Assembly: GCA_032716605.1 (NCBI GenBank)
Contig: CM064552.1
Coordinates: forward strand, 16,032,502-16,096,501
Length of the DNA: 64,000 nt
Reading direction: 5' to 3'
Source of the DNA: Paralithodes platypus
Taxonomy: Eukaryota > Arthropoda > Malacostraca > Decapoda > Lithodidae
Of the stretch, positions 1 to 8,972 are shown in pieces (position 1 is the first letter of the stretch; each line of letters starts with the position of its first letter). The notes below the pieces were generated by a model. That model saw only the letters and a program-made list of their open reading frames with translations, had not been told where the DNA came from and made no database searches. The position numbers and the translations under genes are program-made.

Positions 1-32
1 CACGTCCTCTGGTTTCACTTTGGTTGCAGGGT

Positions 33-95
33 AGCTATCGCGCGCCAGGAAGAGAACCGACACCTGGATGAGGTGAAACGTTAAATAATCGCCGA
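33..95 (+). repeat. Fragment of TTAA-element family A/B core
   Basis: A diverged copy of the core shared by families A and B: a variant of GCTATCGCTCGCCAGGAA followed by GACACCTGGATG and AAACGTT. Only the inner part of one arm is present. The ends are missing or lie outside the window. Confidence 0.55.
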
Positions 96-790
96 AGTAA
101 TGGTGATAAGAAAGGTGCATTAAAAATACCAGTAAGCTAAAATACCAAGTGTACAGGTGTGCACACAGACGGGGGAAGCACAGCAGTACAGGTGAGTCAC
201 AAAAAACCCTACCTGGTTGAAGAAGGGGGGGGGGGGGGGGGCAGGGAATCTTATATACAACCTTGTTATGGACGAATGTAGATCTGGGGCTATCAATTGA
301 CCACTTGCGAGTTTCAGGCTATAAGGAAGTTCGGCTTGTAAACATCGATATTAAAAAGAAATGCAATAATAATGTACGTTTCTGATGGATAAATAGTATG
401 TTGAATTGGGTTTTATGTATTTATAAATTTACTACGACCGTATTTAAGCTGTAAATTCTGTTAAATATCGTTGTCTACCGCTCCAACTTCCATATAGAAC
501 AAAACTCGCAAGTCGGCAGTTTATATTTGATCAACTCATTGGAATATCCAATCCACATTTTTATTTGGCTGTGTTGACTAAGCTCGGCATTTAATTACCA
601 TATGGACGCTGTCGAGCCGAAATTACTGCATGCCTTACGATGTATCTGTATCGAACCAAAACGCGATAATACCTTGCTATGTACACCAAATAATTAAAAT
701 GGTTTTATACAGGTGCATAGAATTAATCTGGGATGCATATTACGGATGGTAAGTAAACGAACTGCCCGATTTAAGTTGCAATAAAAACCA
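96..790. other. No gene seen; poly-G run
   Basis: AT-rich sequence with a run of about 20 G near 222-241. A CAG/GTGAGT donor-like site lies near 190, but no convincing upstream acceptor or open frame goes with it. Nothing else was recognised. Confidence 0.5.
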
Positions 791-949
791 ACCATGCGCC
801 CGAGGAGACAGGTTTTTGCCTCTCACCGCACCAGGCCTTCAACCTTGTTTTTTGCCCGGCATACTCAAATATTTTTTACCTGTTTTCATGGTCAGCCGTA
901 TGTTAATGAAGAGATAATCTGTTTACGCTGGAATCCCACAAGACCTTTT

Positions 950-1110
950 TCCCTCAACTTTTGTCATAACGTCGCTGGTCTGGCAGCTTATGAGGTCAAA
1001 TTTTATAATAATGTTGTCTCCCAATTGAATCTATCACCAGTCTAGTTTCCGATACCAGTGCAAAAGATCCTAGAAATGTTGCCGGGAAAATATTGACTAC
1101 CGAAAATTGA
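950..1110 (+). repeat. Dispersed repeat D, copy 1
   Basis: Shares the phrases GCTGGTCTGGCAGCTTATGA, TAGTTTCCGATAC and GTGCAAAAGAT in the same order with 16,672-16,815. The short frame at 794-1,045 runs through it and looks incidental. Family unknown. Confidence 0.6.
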
Positions 1111-1179
1111 CGATATAAACTCATGTGCTACCCCTTGACGCTTGTTCTGAGGCTCACCAGGGACTCTAACAACACAAAG

Positions 1180-1500
1180 GAAAGAAAGTTGATCAAGAAA
1201 AGGAGAGACCGTTCCATGATTTACACAAGAAACCATTAAGTTGATGAAGAAGAGAAAGATTTGTTTGGTGGTTTAAACAGAACACGATAGAAGAATCATG
1301 AAGAGGAGGAGGGCTTGTTTCATACTTTAGACAGGCACGAAAGAAAGTGAAGATGAAACTACTTCCTGATTTAGACAGAAACAAGAAAGAAAGTTACGAT
1401 GAGACCACTTCCTGATTTAGACAGAACCAAGAAAGAAGGGTGGGTGAAAAATAGGAAGACTCGTGTCAAGGCTTAGACAGCACAAAGTACGGCGACTGAA
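1180..1500 (+). repeat. Degenerate ~45-bp tandem repeat
   Basis: About six imperfect copies of a purine-rich unit resembling ACTTCCTGATTTAGACAGAA followed by CAAGAAAGAAAGTTACGATGA. The clearest copies start near 1,310, 1,357 and 1,401. Short frames on the opposite strand reflect the repeat. Confidence 0.65.
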
Positions 1501-1727
1501 ACGGAGAGACAGTATGGAATGGTGAAGATGTTTTCGGTTTTATTACTGACTGGCATTAGCAAGTAAGATGCTATACCTCATAAACTCCACCGTCACCCAG
1601 CAGGATCCGAACCCACACGGAGAGCCTCAACCGGCCCAGCCATCGAGTTCCTATAGACACACACAAAGATACACACACTGGGTATGTGTTTGAATGAGAT
1701 TGATATACGCTAAACTTCGATTGACTT

Positions 1728-1732
<5 letters not shown>

Positions 1733-1783
<51 letters not shown>

Positions 1784-1786
1784 ACC
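1733..1786. repeat. (AC)n microsatellite
   Basis: A near-perfect AC dinucleotide run of about 25 units followed by two GCACAC interruptions. Confidence 0.95.
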
Positions 1787-1849
1787 TCAGCAACCTGGCA
1801 GCAACTCTTCACTCCCTGCTGACTCATCCTACTCACCTACCCACCTGCC

Positions 1850-1875
1850 GCCCACCACCACCACCACCACCACTC
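1850..1875. repeat. (ACC)n microsatellite
   Basis: A short run of about eight CCA triplets. Confidence 0.85.
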
Positions 1876-2095
1876 ACGGGTACCGGGTATCTACCTGGCA
1901 GGTGTCCGGCAGTACTCCTTCCAGGGGTTATGTAAGGGGCGAAGGGCTAGGGCAAGTTAGTTGGCCAATATAATATATACGAGAGGCCTGGGTTACCTCA
2001 TATAAATCAGTGTTCTTTTTGCACTGGCTATTAATAGACGAATTCATGCATTTTTGGAAGATTCTGTAGTCAGTTTTATTTCAGCTGACGGTATA

Positions 2096-2309
2096 TTAAA
2101 TCCCTTAGGTAACTGATTACTCTATACTTTTTTAATAGCAGAGTAATCAAGATATGGCGATTTACCGTCAGCTAGAAATATTAGAAAGGAGTTAAAATCA
2201 TATCTACACACCCTCTAACCCCTACTATTCCTTCCAAAGCTGAATAACATAGATAAATGATAGCCAAAATAATAATAAGAAACGCGTCACCATACACTGA
2301 AAGGGTTAA
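2096..2309 (+). mobile_element. Family C MITE, diverged copy
   Basis: Bounded by TTAA on both sides. The left end is TTAAATCCCTT and the right end is ACTGAAAGGGTTAA. The right half keeps the family hallmark of a CCTTCCAAAGCTGAATAA-type motif followed by a pair of terminal-like arms. The final TTAA is also the first TTAA of the family B copy that follows. Confidence 0.6.
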
Positions 2310-2670
2310 GGGGGGATGGGCGTATATATTTGCTCATTAATATTCTTTTTACTATTTTCTTTAGTATCCTTCCTAGAAATCCATCAAGCTTATAAAAACA
2401 CCGACCCAAGACCTTCCTTCAAGATAAATTTGTACTTTTTTCGATAGAAAATGTTCCCGGCCGGTTCCTCTTGAATTACAGGCTCGCTATCGCTCGCCAG
2501 GAAAAGATCGACACCTAAATGACCCGAAAAGTCTAAATATTGACAGAGAAATTGAGAGAAAGGTCTTAAAATCGTCAAACTAATGTGCCGAACGTCTTAA
2601 AATTTGAAAACTAATGGGGCTAAAGATGAGGAAGAAGGGGGAACCAGAAAAACGACCCATCTCCCCTTAA
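2306..2670 (-). mobile_element. Family B TTAA element, near full length
   Basis: 365 bp between two TTAA sites: TTAAGGGGGGATGGGCG at the left and CATCTCCCCTTAA at the right. It contains the family B blocks in reverse order: the AAGATAAATTTGTAC segment, the GGCTCGCTATCGCTCGCCAG core, ATCGACACCTAAATG, and the repeated AAAGGTCTTAAAATCG segments. Orientation is minus relative to the copy at 29,080. No coding capacity. Confidence 0.85.
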
Positions 2671-2915
2671 ATATCAGAGTGAATATAGTACTTGTGTTCC
2701 ATACTTCTGTGAGCGCACCAGGTATAATATTAGAGGACTATGCCTAACAGCCGCCACACCATAATTGTTCCACAAGCCTCGTTAAGTAACTAAGGAAATA
2801 CATTAACAATCTGGCCAGAAAAAATGGTGTTATCGTGCCTTTATCAGCGGTGGCGGGCGGGTCAACGGTTGATATTGTACAACCCACTTATGACCATCAG
2901 TATAACAACGCCTAT
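2671..2915. other. No feature recognised
   Basis: Ordinary mixed-composition sequence without a recognisable repeat, gene or splice pattern. Confidence 0.4.
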
Positions 2916-2917
2916 AT

Positions 2918-3070
2918 TACCTTACCTTACCTTAATTTATGTTACCTTATCGTATCTTATCTAACTTTACCTAACCTAACCTAACCTAACCTAACCTAAC
3001 CTAACCTAACCTAACCTTACTTTACCTTACCTAACCTTAACTCACCTATCTTAAGCTTACTTTAAACCAA
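2918..3070. repeat. Interstitial telomere-like (CCTAA)n tract
   Basis: A perfect run of about nine CCTAA units at roughly 2,970-3,016, flanked on both sides by degenerate ACCTTA/ACCTAA units. CCTAA is the complement of TTAGG, the telomere repeat of most arthropods. It is internal, so it marks an interstitial telomere-like tract or an old repair or insertion event, not a chromosome end. Confidence 0.8.
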
Positions 3071-3316
3071 ACCAAACCAAACCTAACCCGCCCCAACCTA
3101 TTCCATAGTTTAAAAAAAAAAAAAAACGGTAGGCTATGGTAAATATGCGGAGAGCCAGTCAGACGAGACATGTTTCTACGATATGTACAGTTGTCCACAT
3201 AAATTGGTAGCCGCTTCATTGAAAGAGAGGTCAGAACCGAGTTGCACAAATTAAAGAGTCGGGCGGGTCAAGAGGCACAAAAAGAAGCATCATTACTGGA
3301 GACTCTGGATTCGGCC

Positions 3317-3385
3317 ACCACCACAACCACCACCAATACCACCAATACCACCAGCAACAACAACACCAACAACAACACCGCTGCC
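3317..3385. repeat. (ACC)/(AAC) trinucleotide-rich tract
   Basis: Alternating ACC, ACA and AAC triplets. The tryptophan/cysteine-rich frame on the opposite strand is an artefact of this composition. Confidence 0.8.
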
Positions 3386-3499
3386 GTAGACTAAAGATCC
3401 TGCAGTCAGAGAGAGAGTGGCCATCTTCATCTTTGGACGACATTAATTATTCCTCAATTATCATACGACGATGTTTGAGTTAAGTCTTGATCATTAGAA

Positions 3500-3660
3500 T
3501 ATACAAAGATCAAACTATTAATCCTTCACCAGTATTCCCGAATGTTTACTATAGGCATGGAGATCAAGGTGTATATACTGATGGAGATATTGAGGCGCAA
3601 AGAGACGAAACCATCACCCGTGGCACCAAGATGGGAGAAGTTGTCCAATCTCCGCTCCTA
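3500..3660 (+). repeat. Dispersed repeat B1, copy 1
   Basis: Shares, in order, a CAAACTAT...CCAGTAT block, an ATAGGCATGGAGAT block and a GTGGCACCAAGATGG block with 46,665-46,810. A reverse copy lies at 17,757-17,885. Function and family are unknown; no ends could be defined. Confidence 0.55.
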
Positions 3661-3749
3661 TAGGGTCACTACCGTAGACATCACAAACATTCTGGGACGG
3701 TCGGGAATTTATTACTGTCTGGTCAGTCGACATAGCGCATATACCATCT

Positions 3750-3870
3750 TCTAGACCCCCTACCCCCCTCCCCACCCTTTGCTTAACCCTTTCGCCCGAT
3801 CAGCCTCTCTTTCTCTTCTTGATATTTATAGGGTCACACTTAATACCCCCCCCCCTACCCCTCCATCTGC
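3750..3870 (+). repeat. ~90-bp tandem array, first part
   Basis: First units of a ~90-bp C/T-rich tandem repeat. Each unit carries GCTTAACCCTTTC, a CT-rich stretch, TTGATATTTATAGGGTCACAC and a C-rich end. The array continues at 4,255-4,390 and 7,733-7,990, split by a family A element and by LINE copy 1. Confidence 0.7.
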
Positions 3871-4254
3871 TTAAGGGAGCCCACCTCGCTTTTTTTCTCT
3901 TTCGCTCCCTCTCTCTTTGGCTTGTATCCATTCGACCCCATTCACCCTACTGTTTTAAGACGTTTACCCCCATCCAGGTGTCAATATTTTCCTGGTGAGC
4001 GGTAGCGAGCCAGCATGTATATATTTTTGTTTTGACAGCAAGCTAAATTCATACATTTTTCGTTAACAAAATGTCTCCGGCGAAGCCGGATTTCTCCATA
4101 CAATGCTGGCTCGCTATCGCTCGCCAGGAAGAAGTCGACACCTGGATGGGGATAAACGTCTTAAAACAGTTGGCTGAATGGGGCCGAATGGATACAAGCC
4201 AGGGAACGAGAGAAAAGGAAGGAAAGATAGAAAAAGCCGATGACCCCCCATTAA
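3871..4254 (-). mobile_element. Family A foldback element inserted at TTAA
   Basis: 384 bp from TTAA to TTAA. The arms are long inverted repeats. The left arm has CTTGTATCCATTCGACCCC, TTTTAAGACGTTTACCCCC, a CCAGGTGTCAAT block and GCGAGCGATAGCGAGCCAGC (diverged here); the right arm has their complements. Between them sits the hairpin TCCGGCGAAGCCGGA. It lies in the ~90-bp array, whose uninterrupted units show the unoccupied TTAA (for example near 4,349-4,353). No ORF of transposase type; a non-autonomous TTAA-specific element. Confidence 0.9.
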
Positions 4255-4390
4255 CCCTTTCTCTCAACCAGTCCCTCTTTCTCATTTTGATTGTTTACGG
4301 GATCATTCTACGTTACTAAATACCGGCCCTTACCACCTCCTCCCTCTGTTTAACCCTCTCTCCCAAACAGTCTATCTCTCTCTCTCTCTA
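4255..4390 (+). repeat. ~90-bp tandem array, middle part
   Basis: One full unit, from AACCCTTTCTCTCAACC to CCACCTCCTCCCTCTG, plus the first half of the next, ending in a CT run and CTAC. LINE copy 1 interrupts this second unit. Confidence 0.7.
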
Positions 4391-4548
4391 CTTTTGTGGA
4401 CAACTTCTACAACCAGCCTACTCTGTTCCGCAAGGATGGCACTCATCTAAACCCTGTGGGTTCAGCACGCATGGGTCGTCTCCTACACGAAGCAGTCCGC
4501 AGCCATGGATCAAAAAACGCCATCCGAGAAGAAGCAGCAGTGACATAA
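4354..4548 (+). pseudogene. CR1-like LINE ORF1 C-terminal remnant (SGNH esterase-like)
   Basis: Open frame ending in TAA at 4,546-4,548. The LINE-derived part begins at about 4,391 and encodes roughly 50 residues, including LFRKDGTHLNPVGSARMG and ending REEAAVT. The block DGTHLN, an Asp two residues before a His, is what the end of an SGNH/GDSL hydrolase looks like, where the catalytic Asp and His sit. CR1 and L2 LINEs are known to encode an esterase-like domain in ORF1. The rest of ORF1 was lost by 5' truncation, so no active enzyme can be made. The frame stops 83 bp before the ORF2 start, in the order expected for a two-ORF CR1 element. Assignment to the esterase rests on this short motif and on position. 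Confidence 0.65.
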
Positions 4549-4631
4549 ATCATCCAACGCCAAGAAAAAAACAGAGGCAACCGAGGACCACCAGCGATAA
4601 GGACCGAAGACAGCGAGGACCGAGGACAGCC

Positions 4632-7511
4632 ATGAACATAAATGTAGATCCGACAAGAACCAAAAATATTATTAAAGAGCGTTCCGTGAGTTCTAAAATA
4701 ACAAATTTAAAGGTTTTCTATGCAAACGCTCGTAGCATACGCAATAAATTTTCAGATTTAGAGGAGCTAGTGTTTACAGAAAATTATGATGTGATTGGCA
4801 TAACAGAATCTTGGCTCAATACAGAAGATAGAGACTTTTTAGCAGAGTATTCACTTCCCGGTTATGTAATGTTTGAGAAAAGCCGAATAAATCGAAATGG
4901 AGGTGGCGTTTTACTTTATATCAAAGAAAGTCTTAACCCTACCCTCTTGTCAAAACCTCAAATTGTGAACGTCGACGCATCTTTTGTGCTAATAAAGAAT
5001 AATAAAGGTACCAAAATAATACTTGCATTAATATACAGACCTCCAGCTCAATCAGTGCAAACTGACCGAGAAATTTACGAACAAATTGCAGATGTAAGTA
5101 ACTCACAAGATACCGTAATTTTTGGTGACTTTAATTTACCTGTGACCAAGTGGGGCGATACTCTTACTTCACACTCCGGACATGACTTGTATACGAACTT
5201 GCAAGAGAGTTCGCTTTATCAATTTGTTGGAACGCCGACCCGTGGTAATAACGTTCTTGACATTGTACTTGCAACAAAAGAAGAATTAATAGAGAATTTG
5301 AATGTTGGTGATGAATTCAGTAACAGCGACCATCGTACGATAACTTTCACTTTAAAGTTTACTAGTAACGAACCAAATAGTAGCATCGAAAAAGTCCCCA
5401 ATTTCAAGAAAGCAAACTTCCATAAACTTAGAGCTATGTTTAAAGAAACTGACTGGAGCTTTTTAATTCACAATAACGACATAAATACATCTTGGAAGTT
5501 ATTCGAAGCCACTTACCTAAAAGCAGTGCAAGACTGCATACCATCGAAAACTCGGCGTCCAGGCCATAATAATAAGCCCAAATGGTGGAATAAAGATATT
5601 TCAAACTGCCTGCTTGCTAAAAAATTTGCTAATGATAGATTAAAATCCTCACAAAATGACGAAGAACGGCTGAAATTTGTAGAGCTACGACGCAAAGCCA
5701 AAAAGTTAATTAAGCAAAGTAAAAAGACCTTAGAGTTACATATTGCGAATCAAAGTAAAACAAACCCGAAAGAATTCTATAGTTATATCAGAAAGAAAAA
5801 AGTAGTTACTTCAACTGTTGGACCGTTAGTCGATGAAAATGGAGAATACACCAAAGACGAAGAACAAATGAGTAATGCCCTCAATACCTTCTTTGCATCA
5901 GTTTTTACAACAGAAGACCTCAGTGATATCCCTACACCATCGCCGATTCAGATTGATAATTCAGATGTTCTAAGCAATATCACCGTTACAGAGAGAGAAG
6001 TATTGAATTGTTTAGATAAACTCAAGGTAAATAAAACGCCTGGACCTGATACAATCTCGCCTAGAGTTCTAAAGGAAGCTAAGGATGAGCTCTCTAAACC
6101 ACTGACATTACTATTCAATAAATCCTTGCAGTCTGGAACTATGCCCGATCAGTGGAAGCTAGCCAACGTAACACCGATATTCAAAAAAGGCAGCAAATCC
6201 CTACCCAGTAACTATCGTCCAATTAGCTTAACCTCAGTTGTATGTAAAATGCTAGAAACGGTCATACGAGACAGACTCGTAAATCACTTAGAGGAAAATA
6301 ACATACTTAAAGATACTCAACACGGATTTCGTAAAAAACGTTCCTGTTTAACAAACCTCTTAGACTTCTTCCACGATATCCTCAACCTCTACGATGAGAG
6401 TAAAGCTGTAGATATTATATACCTTGATTTTCAAAAGGCCTTTGACAAAGTTCCCCACAAACGTTTACTGCTAAAACTAAAAGCGCATGGAATACAAGAC
6501 GGTGTGTTGAAATGGATAGAAAATTGGCTCAGCGACAGAAAGCAAAGAGTAGTCATAAACGGTAAGGCATCAAAATGGACCAATGTAAGTAGCGGGGTAC
6601 CCCAGGGATCGGTACTAGGACCAATTCTCTTTCTAATTTACATCAACGACATAGATGAGGGTCTCACCTGTACAATCTCAAAATTTGCTGACGATACAAA
6701 AATTGCAAATAGCGTACTCTCAAAAGAACAAGTTGACGATATGCAACACAATCTAGATAAATTGTCATGTTGGGCCCAAATTTGGCAAATGAGTTTCAAT
6801 GCGGATAAATGTAAAGTACTACATATCGGATACCTAAATGAGAAAGCAAACTATTCGATGAATGGCACTCAGCTTAAGAATGTAAACAGAGAAACCGATC
6901 TGGGAGTAACAATATCGAGTAACCTAAAACCGAGTCAACAATGTTCAGAAGTTGTTAAGAAGGCAAACAAAATAATTGGCTTTATAGGCAGGTCATTTGA
7001 GCATAAATCCAAAGAAGTTATCCTAACCCTTTACAATTCATTAGTCCGCCCTCTTCTGGAATACTGCGTTCAATCCTGGTGCCCTTATTACCAAAAAGAT
7101 ATAAACAAGCTAGAACGAGTTCAACGTAGAGTTACCAAAATGATACCTAGCCTAAAGAACAAACCATACGAAGAGCGTCTTAGAGAATTAAATATATTTC
7201 CTTTAACCCAGCGCAGATTAAGAGGTGACTTAATTCAAGTGTTCAAAATCATCAAAGGCATCGACAATATGAACTGTAGTAAGTACTTCACTATCGACCA
7301 ATCTAATTACACGCGGGGAAACGGTTGCAAAATTATTGGTAAATCTTTTAACTCACACGAATCTAAGAATTTCTTCTTCAATCGAGTTGTCAACTTGTGG
7401 AATGGGCTTCCCCGAAACGTTATAGACTGCATCACCGTTGATTCATTTAAACTCCGCCTAGACAAATATCTCGCATCAAACCCGCGACTGACTGCGTTTG
7501 TAAATGAATAA
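4632..7511 (+). CDS. CR1-like LINE ORF2: APE endonuclease-reverse transcriptase
   Basis: 959 residues, uninterrupted, close to the usual CR1 ORF2 length. It nicks genomic DNA and copies the LINE RNA onto the exposed 3' end (target-primed reverse transcription, in the nucleus). The APE-type endonuclease spans about residues 25-240, with YANARS (Asn32), GITES (Glu59), IYRPP, FGDFN (Asp166, Asn168) and the terminal NSDH (Asp233, His234). The reverse transcriptase spans about 460-740, with PGPDTISP, NYRPISL, QHGFRKKRSCLTNL, the catalytic YLDFQKAFD (Asp599), SGVPQGSVLGP and KFADDT (Asp687-688). A CR1-type C-terminal domain follows, with LERVQRRVTKM, EERLRELN and RRLRGDLIQVFKIIKG. All catalytic residues that can be checked are present. 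The Met at 4,632 is the first in frame after the ORF1 stop; the true start could use a later Met. Confidence 0.93.
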   Translation: MNINVDPTRTKNIIKERSVSSKITNLKVFYANARSIRNKFSDLEELVFTENYDVIGITESWLNTEDRDFLAEYSLPGYVMFEKSRINRNGGGVLLYIKESLNPTLLSKPQIVNVDASFVLIKNNKGTKIILALIYRPPAQSVQTDREIYEQIADVSNSQDTVIFGDFNLPVTKWGDTLTSHSGHDLYTNLQESSLYQFVGTPTRGNNVLDIVLATKEELIENLNVGDEFSNSDHRTITFTLKFTSNEPNSSIEKVPNFKKANFHKLRAMFKETDWSFLIHNNDINTSWKLFEATYLKAVQDCIPSKTRRPGHNNKPKWWNKDISNCLLAKKFANDRLKSSQNDEERLKFVELRRKAKKLIKQSKKTLELHIANQSKTNPKEFYSYIRKKKVVTSTVGPLVDENGEYTKDEEQMSNALNTFFASVFTTEDLSDIPTPSPIQIDNSDVLSNITVTEREVLNCLDKLKVNKTPGPDTISPRVLKEAKDELSKPLTLLFNKSLQSGTMPDQWKLANVTPIFKKGSKSLPSNYRPISLTSVVCKMLETVIRDRLVNHLEENNILKDTQHGFRKKRSCLTNLLDFFHDILNLYDESKAVDIIYLDFQKAFDKVPHKRLLLKLKAHGIQDGVLKWIENWLSDRKQRVVINGKASKWTNVSSGVPQGSVLGPILFLIYINDIDEGLTCTISKFADDTKIANSVLSKEQVDDMQHNLDKLSCWAQIWQMSFNADKCKVLHIGYLNEKANYSMNGTQLKNVNRETDLGVTISSNLKPSQQCSEVVKKANKIIGFIGRSFEHKSKEVILTLYNSLVRPLLEYCVQSWCPYYQKDINKLERVQRRVTKMIPSLKNKPYEERLRELNIFPLTQRRLRGDLIQVFKIIKGIDNMNCSKYFTIDQSNYTRGNGCKIIGKSFNSHESKNFFFNRVVNLWNGLPRNVIDCITVDSFKLRLDKYLASNPRLTAFVNE

Positions 7512-7732
7512 CTTTATTTTATCCCCCCCTCAGTTACTAACCCATCTGTCCCCTACTAACTTCCTAATCCTGCCACGGACATTAGTTCCAGGGCAGTAAT
7601 TCCCTTTCCAATGTTCCCTTACCCACTCTAAACCACTGTTTGGACACTTGATCCTCAGTGTTTTGGAGGACAAGCAACCTAGAAGGGTCACTAGATCTGT
7701 TGTTGCTTGATTTCCTTTGTACTCCTTTGTAC
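7512..7732 (+). other. CR1-like LINE 3' UTR with TCCTTTGTAC terminal repeats
   Basis: The same ~220-bp segment follows ORF2 in all three young copies: CCCCCCCTCAGTTACTAACC, the CAGTGTTTTGGAGGACAAGC block, and the terminal TCCTTTGTAC pair. Each copy diverges immediately after the final GTAC, which fixes the 3' end. The frame on the opposite strand at 7,582-7,791 has no support as a gene. Confidence 0.85.
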
Positions 7733-7842
7733 TTGATACTTATAGGAACATACTTACTCACCCCCCACCCCCCACAAATCTGCCCACTCATTGTCTCCCA
7801 TTCTTTGTTTCTCTCTTTTAATTGTATATGATCATATTATAA

Positions 7843-7903
<61 letters not shown>

Positions 7904-7990
7904 TACACCCTTTTTTCATGCTCTCTTTCTATCTTTATATGATCATCGCTTGTTGTTAATCTGCCGCACAGGGCAAACAAGGGTATAAGA
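7733..7990 (+). repeat. ~90-bp tandem array, last part, with (TC)n
   Basis: Resumes the interrupted unit, then a further unit with TTTTAATTGTATATGATCAT and a perfect TC run at about 7,843-7,900, then a partial unit with CTTTATATGATCATCG. Confidence 0.65.
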
Positions 7991-8018
7991 TTGCTGGCAT
8001 AGTAAGCAACAGGATATA

Positions 8019-8092
8019 CGAGGTCACTGGCATGGGAGGTAGGGGAGGACAACAGGAGGTCACCGGTATGGGAGGTCGGTGAGGACAACAGG
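8019..8092. repeat. Two copies of a ~36-bp unit
   Basis: GAGGTCACTGGCATGGGAGG followed by a GGGGAGGACAACAG block, repeated once with few changes. Confidence 0.7.
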
Positions 8093-8188
8093 TATGAAGG
8101 GAGGAGAGGAGGTAGTGGAAAAGGTATTGCAAAGTATGGAAGTATGGTGGAGGGGCGCTGAGTCAATAGCTGGATCAGTTAAAAGGCC

Positions 8189-8385
8189 AGTTTCTCCTAA
8201 ATTTCAGGTTCGCTATCAATTGCCAAAAATAATGGACACCTAAAGGTCTTAAAATTGACAGAAATGTGGCATAATATCTGAACTAATGGGGGGGGACGTC
8301 TTATAATCTTGAAAATAATAGGGCTAAACATGAGGGAGAAGGGAGTACAGCTAAAATAAACACTTAAATAAAAAAATCTCCTTAA
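8189..8385 (-). mobile_element. Family B TTAA element, partial
   Basis: The half of family B from the core (GGTTCGCTATCAATTGCCA, diverged) through GACACCTAAAGGTCTTAAAA to CTAAACATGAGGGAGAAGGG, ending CTCCTTAA. The other half is missing. Confidence 0.7.
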
Positions 8386-8444
8386 GTTGCCGCTGCTCTA
8401 CTCTGCTTATGATCGAGTTAAAGGGCAGTAGGTGTGAATCTTGC

Positions 8445-8790
8445 TCAACCCTTTCAGTATTCCAGGACACTTTTACACTTCATTATGGCTAACATTAGAC
8501 AATTTCGCTCAGGTTTGCAAAGCCCTCCACGAATCAAAGGGAGGCAAAGAGTATATCAAAGAATCCTGACACCTGCAATTAATTTGCAAACAGAAAAATA
8601 AATCCATACAATTTTTTCTACTATTACTCAGAAAACAAGGAAGAAACGGAATCAACGGAAAGTAAAAAGTATATCAAAGAATCCTGAAACCCACAATTAC
8701 TTCGCAAACAGAAAACAAATCCATAAACAATTTTCTACTAGTACTTAGAACAAAAGAAAGAAATGCGGTCTCGTATCATGAAAAGGTTAA
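8445..8790 (+). mobile_element. Family C MITE enlarged by an internal duplication
   Basis: The left end is TCAACCCTTTCAGTATTCC and the right end is CATGAAAAGGTTAA. The interior holds two copies, about 120 bp apart (8,549 and 8,668), of a segment starting AGTATATCAAAGAATCCTGA. This explains the 346-bp length against about 210 bp for other copies. Confidence 0.6.
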
Positions 8791-8972
8791 TATAAGGCCG
8801 GTCTAGTTTGTGAGATGGACTGCCCTTGTTGAGAGCCCCAAACGAAGGGCATCACGACCCTAGTGCGCCCTACAGTATATGTGGCAAAAACACCTCAGGT
8901 AGGTAGGCGCCTCGTCCGTGACAACACTTGAGGATGAGTTAGGGCTCAAATTATAATGGATGTAAAGGACAG
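8791..8972. other. No feature recognised
   Basis: Mixed-composition sequence with no repeat or coding pattern that I could identify. Confidence 0.4.

Larger units (their letters stand above)
4391..7732 (+). mobile_element. CR1-like non-LTR retrotransposon, copy 1 (5'-truncated in ORF1, ORF2 intact)
   Basis: The boundaries come from the host repeat. The ~90-bp array unit is cut after a CT run ending CTAC (about 4,390) and resumes with TTGATACTTATAGG at 7,733, matching TTGATATTTATAGGG in the intact unit near 3,819. The element contains the end of ORF1, an 83-bp spacer, complete ORF2 and a ~220-bp 3' UTR. It has no poly(A). It ends in two direct copies of TCCTTTGTAC, the kind of short 3' repeat typical of CR1/L2 elements. 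No target-site duplication is evident. Two further near-identical copies in this window point to recent activity. Confidence 0.92.
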
